A DNA stretch of 64,000 nt from an uncultured Bacteroidota bacterium (GTDB taxonomy: Bacteria > Bacteroidota > Bacteroidia > Flavobacteriales > Flavobacteriaceae): the NCBI GenBank assembly GCA_902516925.1, contig CABYAF010000001.1, forward strand, positions 124,001 to 188,000. Reading direction: 5' to 3'. The position numbers and the translations under genes were made by a program. Positions within the stretch are counted from its first letter, which is position 1. Each line of letters begins with the position of its first letter. The notes under the pieces were generated by a model. That model ran no database searches. It was not told the origin of the DNA and was given only the letters and a program-made list of their open reading frames with translations. Below are positions 19,218 to 27,855 of this stretch, in pieces.

Positions 19218-19235
19218 GTTACATAAAAGTTTATC

Positions 19236-19268
19236 AAAAAAAAAAGAGCAACGAAAGTTGCTCTTTTT
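19236..19268 (-). terminator. Rho-independent terminator of the 19.3-22.2 kb TonB receptor
   Basis: A perfect 12-bp stem (19241-19252 with 19257-19268, core GAGCAAC/GTTGCTC) closes a four-base loop. On the minus strand it runs into a T-tract formed by the A-run at 19236-19245. It lies 20 bp after the receptor's stop codon. Confidence 0.88.
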
Positions 19269-19287
19269 ATGATAATATTATGAATAA

Positions 19288-22209
19288 CTAGAAGTTGAAA
19301 GTAACCTTTCCAAGCACTCTCCTTCTTATAGTTGGTAAATTAGGATAAGTTTGATATGGTAAATCTGTAAGGTTAGTTGCAGAAACATCAAATCTAAAAT
19401 TAGGACTAAATCTGTAGCCTATGCTTGCATCAATCAAGTTTTTAGTTTGAACCATACCGTTCCAGTTACCTTGGACTGATCTAAACTTATCATCATGTTG
19501 GAATGAAACTGAGAAATTAAATCCAGTAAGTGGTGCATAATCAACACCCATTCTATATTTCCACAATGGAACGTTTAAATATGAAGTGCTAAGTAGACCA
19601 TCATCATTATCTTCTCCTGGAATCCACTCATTCTGACTTAACCAAGAAGCATTTGCCCAAAGTCTTAAATCAGAGTTAGCAAAGTAATCCATACTAAAGT
19701 CACCACCATAGTGAGATCTTTTAGCATCTCCGTTGTTAATGTATCCAGTTGTAATGTGAGTAATTCCATCTCCTTGAGGAACTCTATCAGATTCAACAGC
19801 ACCTATCGCTCCAAAAAGTGGGCCTAATTGACCTACAAATCCAGCACCACCTGCCTGAAATGCACCATTAATTCCACCTAAAGTTTGAGCTACACCACCT
19901 GCAATTGCAGTTTGAAGTGCGGGTACACCCTGTGCTGCAAGAGCACCAGAGGCAACAACACTAAATGGAAGCCCAAATTGAGCAGCAAGACCTTGATAAG
20001 TCTGAGTTGTAACAGCAGTTAAGGCACCAGTAACATATGCAGTAGCATCAGCAGCAACAGCAGCTCCTAAATCTCCTGGAATATCTGAACCAACTAATGC
20101 GTATGTATCTCCGATTGCAGTAAAGTTTGTAAACCCTTGGTTGACATATGAATATATATCAGCACTAATTTTTAACTTTTTACCAACAAAAGTGGTAACT
20201 CCTAATTCAAAGTTTTCTACAGAATTAAACCTTCCCCCAGCTGTATCTCTATTACCAGTAGTTTGAGTAGGTTCGAAGAAATCATAAGGACTCAGAATTC
20301 CTGATCCACCAGATGGCCCCATATAACTTGCGAAAAACGGAGTTAGTAATGGTTGAAGCGAAGGAGCCTGAGCATATAAACCAGCAAGAGAAGCAGCAGC
20401 AACAGAACCATAAGGAATTGCGAGTGGCATTCCACCGCCTGCAGCTGAAACAGGAATATCAATAGGAATACCTGCTAAATCAATTACTTGTTGTGACGGA
20501 TCACCAAAACGCTGTGGTGTACTTTGACCACTTAACCATGCACCTAAAACCCCAGGTACTGGTGTACTAATTGGGAAGTCAATGTACATTGCAAGTGCAG
20601 GAGGTCCAGATAAAGCTTTGTTGTAAGCTAATCTCCATGTTGTCTTTTCCGAAGCCTTGTATACAAGAGCTGCTCTAGGAGCAAATTCTCCTGTGCTAAT
20701 AAAACTTGCTTGATCATATCTTCCTGCTACTACTAAATCTACTTTTTCTGACATAGCAAGTGTACCTTGACCGTAAAAACCATTAGTTATATAGTCATCA
20801 GTGTTCTCATTTCTTCCCCATAGCGTATAATCGGAATTTGAATCAGTATCTCTATAGTCATATCCTACTGTCCACTCTGAATCAAATAACCATGGCATGT
20901 CAAAATTATATTGAATTTGAGCTTCTATAGATGTTCTTTCAGCAACCTGACGTAACCCTGTACCATACAAGAATGTTGGGTTATCTGCACTACCACCATC
21001 ATTATGATCAATAAATGCTTGAGCATACCAGTTACCCATAGTAGCTTGAACTTGACCCCAATATGTATTTCCATCCGCATATGAAACACCTAAATCTTGA
21101 AAAAACAAACCACCACCATTACTCATACCAGCACTAACTTGATAGTTAGTATCGTCACTTGGTCTCCATTCTAGAGTTGTGTCAAATGCAACATTGCTGA
21201 AATTATCTATTATAGCATTTCCTCCAGTAAAGTCATAAAGGATATCACCATTTACAGAAGCAAAAGGGTCAACCATCATGTCTTTAATAACAGGCTGTCT
21301 AATTATACTGTTAATTCCACCAACCTCAGCAGCTATTGCTGCTTCATCATCATAAACGAAATCATCACCAGAATTATATCTAGCATTAATTTTCCATCCA
21401 AAAGTTTTACTATCGTTCGCTCTTGCAATTCTAAACTCTGAACCAAAAGAATTATATTCTCCACCCCAAAAAGATGCAGAATTACCTGTAAAGTCAATAG
21501 GACTTTTAGTTCTAAAGTGAACAACACCTGAAGTTACACCAGGACCATACAGAACACCTGCAGCACCTCTTACTACCTCTACTGAGGCTAGATCAAGATT
21601 TGATAGACCTTGTTGGAAACTAAAGAAAGTTCCTGCAGCTGGAGTTATTAATCCTCTGTTATCTTTCATTACATATGTAGATGTACCGAAAACTCCAGAC
21701 CCAGCTCTCATCTCTATGTTGAGAGAGTTAGCAGTTTGTTGTTGGATTTGCACACCTGGAACAGAAACAAGTATTCTTGTTGGTTCTGTTACCTGTGCTG
21801 AATTTTCAATTTCTCTAGTAGATATTACACTTACTGAGGCAGGAGCTTCTGTAACTTTTTGAGCTCTCCTAGAAGCAGATATCACTATTTCTTCAAGGTT
21901 TTGACCCGCAGAAAGCATTACATTAATATTCTGATTAGCAGATGTAACCACAACCCTTTCAGCAGAGTACCCTACATAACTAACCACTACAGTTAAAGGA
22001 AGATCCTGACTTGTATTAAAGGAGAAATTTCCATCAAAGTCAGTTACTGTCCCAATATTTGTTCCATCAATGATAACGTTTACCCCTGGAATTGCATCCA
22101 TATTATCAGCATCCATAACGGATCCTGATATTTGATTTTGAGAATAAACACTACCAAATAGAATTACAGCCATAAAGGCTAAATAATATTTATTTAAAAT
22201 ATTTTTCAT
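19288..22209 (-). CDS. TonB-dependent receptor with alanine/glycine-rich loops
   Basis: A 973-residue outer-membrane receptor. In order: signal peptide (AFMAVILFGSVYSQ), carboxypeptidase-D-regulatory-like domain (SGSVMDADNMDAIPGVNVII through NFSFNT, about 27-95), plug (EEIVISASRRAQKVTEAPAS; VEVVRGAAGVLYGPG) and barrel ending in RRVLGKVTFNF. No SusD-type partner is adjacent, so it is not a classic SusCD glycan system. Two unusual stretches, near 19795-20110 and 20330-20480, encode alanine/glycine-rich low-complexity loops inside the barrel. The substrate is unknown. It is a single-gene unit with its own terminator. Confidence 0.92.
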   Translation of the reverse strand: MKNILNKYYLAFMAVILFGSVYSQNQISGSVMDADNMDAIPGVNVIIDGTNIGTVTDFDGNFSFNTSQDLPLTVVVSYVGYSAERVVVTSANQNINVMLSAGQNLEEIVISASRRAQKVTEAPASVSVISTREIENSAQVTEPTRILVSVPGVQIQQQTANSLNIEMRAGSGVFGTSTYVMKDNRGLITPAAGTFFSFQQGLSNLDLASVEVVRGAAGVLYGPGVTSGVVHFRTKSPIDFTGNSASFWGGEYNSFGSEFRIARANDSKTFGWKINARYNSGDDFVYDDEAAIAAEVGGINSIIRQPVIKDMMVDPFASVNGDILYDFTGGNAIIDNFSNVAFDTTLEWRPSDDTNYQVSAGMSNGGGLFFQDLGVSYADGNTYWGQVQATMGNWYAQAFIDHNDGGSADNPTFLYGTGLRQVAERTSIEAQIQYNFDMPWLFDSEWTVGYDYRDTDSNSDYTLWGRNENTDDYITNGFYGQGTLAMSEKVDLVVAGRYDQASFISTGEFAPRAALVYKASEKTTWRLAYNKALSGPPALAMYIDFPISTPVPGVLGAWLSGQSTPQRFGDPSQQVIDLAGIPIDIPVSAAGGGMPLAIPYGSVAAASLAGLYAQAPSLQPLLTPFFASYMGPSGGSGILSPYDFFEPTQTTGNRDTAGGRFNSVENFELGVTTFVGKKLKISADIYSYVNQGFTNFTAIGDTYALVGSDIPGDLGAAVAADATAYVTGALTAVTTQTYQGLAAQFGLPFSVVASGALAAQGVPALQTAIAGGVAQTLGGINGAFQAGGAGFVGQLGPLFGAIGAVESDRVPQGDGITHITTGYINNGDAKRSHYGGDFSMDYFANSDLRLWANASWLSQNEWIPGEDNDDGLLSTSYLNVPLWKYRMGVDYAPLTGFNFSVSFQHDDKFRSVQGNWNGMVQTKNLIDASIGYRFSPNFRFDVSATNLTDLPYQTYPNLPTIRRRVLGKVTFNF

Positions 22210-22410
22210 ATTAATTAGGTTTTGTTATCGTAAAGTTAGTCCTTTTCAATAACTAGTTTATAAATTATAACAAGAATATACGTTGTACATAATAAATTCA
22301 ATGGTTTTCAACGTATTACTTGATCTGATTTAAATTCAAGTTAATATAATTTTTTTCATCAACCAAATGAATTTAATCTAGTAAATGGAAGTTATTCAGT
22401 ACAGCACCTG

Positions 22411-24099
22411 TTACAAGGTCCCTTCAAAAATTATATTCTTTCCCGATTCATGCCAGCTTAGATAGTTTTTATTGTATTTCTCGTCAACTGCTCCTCTTTT
22501 TAATTTTTGAGTTGGTCCAACAATTCCATTTTCCTGTGTCCAGTTATCTTTAACAATAATAAGCGTTGAAATCTTCTTGTAATTTACAAGGCTTTTGTTG
22601 ACAGTTGAAAGAGTATCAGAAAACCTTTTTGATAATTTATCTTCTGGTATACTTTTACCTATTTCAGATAGCTGAATTAAACACATCGGTTGAGCAATAC
22701 CCAGACCCACTACACAGACTTCTTCAATTTCATTCATATTAACAAAGAACTTCTCTAAAGTAAGCGGTTCAATATATTCACCTTTTGAAGTTTTAAAACT
22801 ATCTGCTACTCTTCCTGTTATATGTAAATAACCATCATCATCTAAGAAACCTTTGTCTCCTGTGTGAAGCCATCCATCTCTTAATGTTTCATTTGATAAC
22901 ACTTCATTTTTATAATAACCAATCATTACAAATGGTCCTCGCATAAGTATTTCACCAGTACCTTCGTCAATCTTTAGCTCAGCCCCTTTCTGAGCCTTTC
23001 CAACAGTATTTAACTTTTCAAAATCTCTTCCATCTACTGAACTACATATAGCACAATTCTCAGTCATTCCATATCCATTAGTTATATATACGCCAACTTT
23101 TCTAAACCACTCAATTAGTTCAACAGGCATAGGAGCGGATCCCGATACTGTTACTCTTACTTTATTGAACCCAAGACCTTTTCTAATTAATTTTTTTAGA
23201 ACACTAGAAAGCAATGGAATTTTAAGCAAAGTGTCTAACCTTTTTTGAGGAAACTTTGACAGGATACCCATTTGAAGCTTAGTCCAAACTCTTGGAGCTG
23301 CAGCAAATACATGGGGTTGAACATCTTTTAAATTTTGACCAAAAGTCTCAATAGATTCTACAAATGAAATAGTTCCTCCATATCTGAACGAACACCATTC
23401 AATTACAACTCTTTCAAAAATGTGATTTAATGGTAAATAGGAAATAAAATCATTATTACCAGTATGTTTAATCCCTAATGGGTTGTTAGGATCATCTAGA
23501 ACTACTTTAATTCCATCTATCGCTTGATAAGTTAACATAACTCCCTTTGGATTACCAGTTGTGCCTGATGTAAAAATAATGGTCCATAGATCTGAAAGCT
23601 TTGGTGTGTGGGGCTTATGAATAGGATCATGACTATTAATAAATTCATGCCATTCATGTCCTATAGTCACATTTGAACAACCATCATATTTAGGAAATCT
23701 TATAATTGGCATTTCAGCAGGTAAATCATTTTTGATTTCATCCCACGTTTCAATTTTTCCAATAAAAAGAGCATCAACGTCTCCATAATCCATGATATAA
23801 GAGAGTTCCTTACCATTTAAAGAGGGAAAAAACGGAACAGATACATATCCTGCCATTACGATTGCTAGATCTGAAATTATCCATTCCCTACAATTTTTAG
23901 AATAAATACCAATATGAGCGCCCTCTCTGAGATTAAGAGATCTAAGTCCAGAGGCTAATCTTCTAGCCATATCGCCAACCTGTCCCCAAGTATACTCATC
24001 CCATTTTTTTCCAATTGGCTGCCTTAGATAAGGTTTGTCTTTAAACTTCTCCTCCCATTTATAGAATTTTAATTCAAATAGTTCTTGATTTGCACTCAT
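22411..24099 (-). CDS. Long-chain acyl-CoA synthetase (AMP-forming)
   Basis: Adenylate-forming ligase that activates a carboxylic acid to its CoA thioester through an acyl-AMP. Motifs: IIFTSGTTGNPKGVMLTY (P-loop, about residue 170), TNGYGMTENCAI, GEILMRGPFVMIGYYKN, GWLHTGDKGFLDDDGYLHI and GRVADSFKTSKGEYI (hinge). The 562-residue length and wording fit bacterial long-chain-fatty-acid ligases; chain-length preference cannot be read off. It is divergent from the SDR-MaoC-ACAD-kinase operon, with 165 bp between, and probably supplies its acyl-CoA substrate. Confidence 0.93.
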   Translation of the reverse strand: MSANQELFELKFYKWEEKFKDKPYLRQPIGKKWDEYTWGQVGDMARRLASGLRSLNLREGAHIGIYSKNCREWIISDLAIVMAGYVSVPFFPSLNGKELSYIMDYGDVDALFIGKIETWDEIKNDLPAEMPIIRFPKYDGCSNVTIGHEWHEFINSHDPIHKPHTPKLSDLWTIIFTSGTTGNPKGVMLTYQAIDGIKVVLDDPNNPLGIKHTGNNDFISYLPLNHIFERVVIEWCSFRYGGTISFVESIETFGQNLKDVQPHVFAAAPRVWTKLQMGILSKFPQKRLDTLLKIPLLSSVLKKLIRKGLGFNKVRVTVSGSAPMPVELIEWFRKVGVYITNGYGMTENCAICSSVDGRDFEKLNTVGKAQKGAELKIDEGTGEILMRGPFVMIGYYKNEVLSNETLRDGWLHTGDKGFLDDDGYLHITGRVADSFKTSKGEYIEPLTLEKFFVNMNEIEEVCVVGLGIAQPMCLIQLSEIGKSIPEDKLSKRFSDTLSTVNKSLVNYKKISTLIIVKDNWTQENGIVGPTQKLKRGAVDEKYNKNYLSWHESGKNIIFEGTL

Positions 24100-24264
24100 A
24101 TCTTTTGGTTTTTAATTAAATATATAAGATTATTTTCAGCTTTAAAAACAATGACAGGCTTTGCAGTTTTAATTTTTTAGTTTTCCCCCTATTTATATAA
24201 GAATGATAGTAATCAAATTAAATCAATTAGTATATTACACAAAAATGACAATCAGAATATCTAG

Positions 24265-25041
24265 ATGAAAAAAAAATATAAGAACTTATTTGACTTAACT
24301 GATAAGACAGCCATAGTTACAGGAGCCAGTAAAGGTATCGGAGCTTCAATAGCTAAGGGATTTGCAGAATTTGGAGCAAACGTTGTTGTTAGTAGTCGAT
24401 CACAAGACGCCATTGAAAAAGTTGTAAGTGAAATAAGAGCTGACGGATATAATGCAATTGCGTGTATGTGTCATGTAGGTGAAGATGACCAGTTAAAAAA
24501 TCTAATTGAAACTACAATTAATAAATATGGAAAAATTGACATACTTGTCAATAATGCTGGAATAAATCCAGTATTTGATCGATTAGAAAATGCTGATGAA
24601 AAACTCTTCAATAAAATACTAGATATAAATACAAAATCTCCTTTTAAACTATCTAATCTGGCATTTCAATATATGAAGGAAAATAAATCAGGATCGATAA
24701 TCAATATATCATCCGTTGAGGGACACAAACCTGATAAAGGGCTGGGAGTATATTCAATAAGTAAAGCCGCTATTTCAATGCTTACTAAGTCACAGGCAAA
24801 AGAGTGGGGAAAATATGGAGTAAGGTCAAATGCAATCTGCCCCGGATTAATCAAAACGAAATTAAGTTCAGTTCTTTGGCAAAATCAGGAAATGTTAGAA
24901 AACTGGCTTGGTGATCTTCCAATACGAAGGCCAGGAGATCCTGACGAAATATCTGGTATGGCCCTTTACCTTGCTTCAGAAGCTTCAAGTTATACAACTG
25001 GAGAGACATTTAATATAGACGGTGGATATATGATAAATTAA
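24265..25041 (+). CDS. SDR family oxidoreductase
   Basis: A classical short-chain dehydrogenase/reductase of 258 aa. It has the nucleotide loop TGASKGIG at 19-26, NNAG near 93, the catalytic YSISK (Y163, K167) and a serine in INISSVEG. The C-terminal DGGYMIN is typical. The segment SSRSQDAIEKV after strand 2 favours NADP(H). It is the first gene of a four-gene operon with MaoC hydratase, acyl-CoA dehydrogenase and APH-like kinase, so a 3-hydroxyacyl-CoA or related dehydrogenase role is likely. The exact substrate is inference. Confidence 0.92.
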   Translation: MKKKYKNLFDLTDKTAIVTGASKGIGASIAKGFAEFGANVVVSSRSQDAIEKVVSEIRADGYNAIACMCHVGEDDQLKNLIETTINKYGKIDILVNNAGINPVFDRLENADEKLFNKILDINTKSPFKLSNLAFQYMKENKSGSIINISSVEGHKPDKGLGVYSISKAAISMLTKSQAKEWGKYGVRSNAICPGLIKTKLSSVLWQNQEMLENWLGDLPIRRPGDPDEISGMALYLASEASSYTTGETFNIDGGYMIN

Positions 25042-25050
25042 TAAAGTATT

Positions 25051-25530
25051 ATGGAAAAACCTTATTCAACAGAAATAGAAAATCTAGAAGATTTAAATAA
25101 ATACCTTGGAAAGGAAATTGGTATTTCCGAGTGGTTTGAAATGTCACAAGACAAAGTGAACGCATTTGCTGAATTAACCCAAGATAAACAGTGGATTCAC
25201 ATTGATCAAGAAAAAGCTTCAAAATATTCTCCATATAAAAAAACTATAGCTCATGGTTTTCATGTATTATCTTATGCATCTCAGGTTGTGTTTCAGACAT
25301 TAAAGATTAATAATATTGCTCTGGCAGTAAACTATGGCCTTGAAAAGGTTCGATTTCCAAATGCAACTCCTGCAGAATCAAAATTTAGGGGTAAAGTATC
25401 TTTAATTAATATTGAGGAAGTTTCAGGAGGGGCAAAATATACATTTAAAATTATATTTGAAGTTGATGGAGAGACAAAGCCTGTTTGTGTGGCAGAGACA
25501 ATATCACTAATATATTCACTTCCAAGCTAA
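25051..25530 (+). CDS. MaoC-family enoyl-CoA hydratase-like protein
   Basis: A 159-residue single hot-dog-fold protein of the MaoC/NodN group. The hydratase motif is visible: AELTQDKQWIHIDQEKA (catalytic Asp and His, about residues 48-58), followed by TIAHGFHVLSY. Such proteins hydrate trans-2-enoyl-CoA, usually to the (R)-3-hydroxyacyl-CoA. It lies 9 bp after the SDR gene and 26 bp before the acyl-CoA dehydrogenase. Confidence 0.92.
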   Translation: MEKPYSTEIENLEDLNKYLGKEIGISEWFEMSQDKVNAFAELTQDKQWIHIDQEKASKYSPYKKTIAHGFHVLSYASQVVFQTLKINNIALAVNYGLEKVRFPNATPAESKFRGKVSLINIEEVSGGAKYTFKIIFEVDGETKPVCVAETISLIYSLPS

Positions 25531-25556
25531 AAAATAAACATATTTAAGAACTAAAA

Positions 25557-26735
25557 ATGAACTTTAAAGAAGTAAAAGAAAAAATTAGAACATTTGTAAA
25601 TGATGAATTAATATCACTTGAACCATGGATTGTCAATTCAAATTGGAGTGAAAAGCTTCCTAAGCTTAATGAGTTGAGAGAGAAAGTAAAAAAAATGGGC
25701 TTTTGGCTACCTCAGGTATCAAAAGAATATGGTGGTCTGGGTCTATCTTTAGAACAACACGGCGAGGTAAGCGAGATTCTTGGTGCAAGTCCTTACGGCT
25801 TTTATGTTTTTAATTGTCAGGCTCCAGATGCTGGGAATATGGAAGTGTTAATTGAAACCGGAACAGAAGAACAAAAGAAACAGTATTTACAACCTCTTTT
25901 AGAAGGAAAAATTAGAAGCTGTTTTGCAATGACTGAGCCACAATATGCAGGATCAAACCCAACAAGGATGGGGACAACTGCAAAAAAAGAAAACGGTTGC
26001 TATATTATTAACGGTCATAAATGGTTTACCTCAAGCTTTGATGGCGCAAACTTTGCTATAGTTATGGTAGTAACTGATCCTGATGGGGAGGATGTCCATA
26101 AAAAAGCTAGCCAAATAATTGTCCCATTAAAAACAGAAGGTGTTGAATTTGTTAGAAATGTCTCAATAATGGGTCATCCTGGAGCAGGATGGGAAAGTCA
26201 TGCTGAAATAAAATTTAATAATGTAATAGTGCCTATTACAAATGTTCTGGGCACTGAGGGAGAGGGGTTTGCTATTGCTCAAAAACGATTAGGACCAGGA
26301 AGGATTCATCATTGTATGAGATGGATAGGTATGTGTGAAAGAGCATTTAGTTTGATGTGTGAAAGAGCAGTGTCAAGAGAAATATCTGAGGGAACAATGC
26401 TTTCTGACAAGCAGACTATTCAGAATTGGATCGCTGAGTCAAGAGCAGAAATAAATGCAGCAAGGTTGATGGTTCAAGATGCTGCAAAAAAAATTGATTC
26501 TCAAGGAACCTATGAGACTAGGGCTGAAATATCTATTATAAAATTTTATTGTGCTAATGTACTTCAAAAAGTTGTTGACTATGCCATTCAGGTTCATGGG
26601 GCGCTAGGACTGACGGATGATCTTATTTTATCATCATATTATAGGCATGAAAGGGCCTCAAGAATATATGATGGTGCTGACGAAGTTCATAAAAGTCGAC
26701 TAGCTAGACTTATTTTAAAATCTTATAAAAATTAA
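25557..26735 (+). CDS. Acyl-CoA dehydrogenase, ACAD10/ACAD11-like
   Basis: A 392-residue flavin-dependent acyl-CoA dehydrogenase. FAD/substrate motifs are FAMTEPQYAGSNPTRMG and GHKWFTSSFDGANFAIVM. The C-terminus RIYDGADEVHKSRLARLIL differs from the common IYEGT form: D372 stands where the usual catalytic glutamate would be. This DG-x-DEVH ending is the one I associate with ACAD10/ACAD11 and LvaC-type enzymes. The next gene (21 bp on) encodes an APH-fold kinase, the same two domains that are fused in ACAD11. Electrons would go to ETF. Confidence 0.9.
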   Translation: MNFKEVKEKIRTFVNDELISLEPWIVNSNWSEKLPKLNELREKVKKMGFWLPQVSKEYGGLGLSLEQHGEVSEILGASPYGFYVFNCQAPDAGNMEVLIETGTEEQKKQYLQPLLEGKIRSCFAMTEPQYAGSNPTRMGTTAKKENGCYIINGHKWFTSSFDGANFAIVMVVTDPDGEDVHKKASQIIVPLKTEGVEFVRNVSIMGHPGAGWESHAEIKFNNVIVPITNVLGTEGEGFAIAQKRLGPGRIHHCMRWIGMCERAFSLMCERAVSREISEGTMLSDKQTIQNWIAESRAEINAARLMVQDAAKKIDSQGTYETRAEISIIKFYCANVLQKVVDYAIQVHGALGLTDDLILSSYYRHERASRIYDGADEVHKSRLARLILKSYKN

Positions 26736-26755
26736 AGCTTGTTATATATTATATA

Positions 26756-27826
26756 ATGTCTGAATTTATAGATAATCCAACCAAAATAAGAAAAGGTGAA
26801 GGCCTTGATAATAAAATTCTGAATAATTATTTATCTAATTTTTTGGACATTGATAAAAGTAACTTTGAGCTTCTTCAATTTCCATCAGGGTTTTCAAATC
26901 TTACTTATTTGATTAAATCTAATAACAAAGAGTACATACTTAGAAAACCACCTGTAGGTGCAAAAATAAAGTCTGGTCATGATATGAGTAGAGAGTTTAA
27001 TGTATTATCTGCATTAGATAAAGATTACAAGAAATCTCCTAGTCCAATTCATTATTGTAATGATATAAATATAATTGGCTCTGATTTTTATATAATGGAG
27101 AGGATTAGAGGCACTGTGCTTAGAAGTAATAACTACAAAAAAATACTTACTGATAAAGCTAAATATAAATTTATAGCATCAGAGTTTGTCGATACACTTG
27201 TAGAACTTCACAAATTAAATATTAACAAAATAGGTCTGGCTGAATTTGGTAGACCTGAAGGTTACTCATCAAGACAAGTTCAAGGTTGGACCAAGAGATA
27301 TGAAAACTCAAAAACTTCTGATATTTCTGAAATCAATTCTGTAATAAAATGGCTACACGAGAATATTACAGAATCGAAATATGTTTCACTTATACACAAC
27401 GATTTTAAATATGATAATTTAGTTTTAGACCCTAACAATCTATCTGTTAAATCAGTTTTAGATTGGGAGATGTGCACAACAGGAGATCCTTTTATGGATT
27501 TAGGAACTTCACTTGCTTATTGGATCAATAAAGATGATCCTGATTATATGCGAGAAATTAACCTAAACATTACCTCTAATAAGAATAATCCTAGGAGAGG
27601 AGAAATAGTGGAAATGTATTCTAATAGATTTGGTGTGCAGATTGAAAATATTATTTTTTATTTTGTTTTTGGACTATTTAAAATAGCAGTTATAGTTCAA
27701 CAAATATATTTTAGATATAAAAATGGCTTGACAAAGGATATAAGGTTTAAACACCTAGACCTAGTTGTCCTATCATATGCAAGAATGGCTAAAATATCAA
27801 TTGAAAAACAAAAAATTGAATTTTAA
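26756..27826 (+). CDS. APH-fold phosphotransferase (ACAD11 kinase-domain / LvaA-like)
   Basis: A 356-residue aminoglycoside-phosphotransferase-fold kinase. Motifs: a glycine-rich SGFSNLTYLI near 45, YILRKPPVGA (ATP lysine region), the catalytic loop HNDFKYDN at 214-221 and the metal site DWEMCTTGDP near 237. The segment RKPPVGAKIKSGHDMSREF is typical of the kinase domain found next to, or fused to, ACAD10/11-type dehydrogenases, not of drug-resistance enzymes. In the known LvaA and ACAD11 systems this domain phosphorylates 4-hydroxyacyl-CoA. That substrate here is inference from synteny. Confidence 0.9.
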   Translation: MSEFIDNPTKIRKGEGLDNKILNNYLSNFLDIDKSNFELLQFPSGFSNLTYLIKSNNKEYILRKPPVGAKIKSGHDMSREFNVLSALDKDYKKSPSPIHYCNDINIIGSDFYIMERIRGTVLRSNNYKKILTDKAKYKFIASEFVDTLVELHKLNINKIGLAEFGRPEGYSSRQVQGWTKRYENSKTSDISEINSVIKWLHENITESKYVSLIHNDFKYDNLVLDPNNLSVKSVLDWEMCTTGDPFMDLGTSLAYWINKDDPDYMREINLNITSNKNNPRRGEIVEMYSNRFGVQIENIIFYFVFGLFKIAVIVQQIYFRYKNGLTKDIRFKHLDLVVLSYARMAKISIEKQKIEF

Positions 27827-27855
27827 TAGAGACTATCAAAACAACTTGAGGTTCC

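Noticed and set aside
26756..27826. Aminoglycoside resistance kinase
   Set aside because: The APH fold is present, but the wording and the ACAD neighbour fit acyl-CoA-linked kinases instead of drug resistance.
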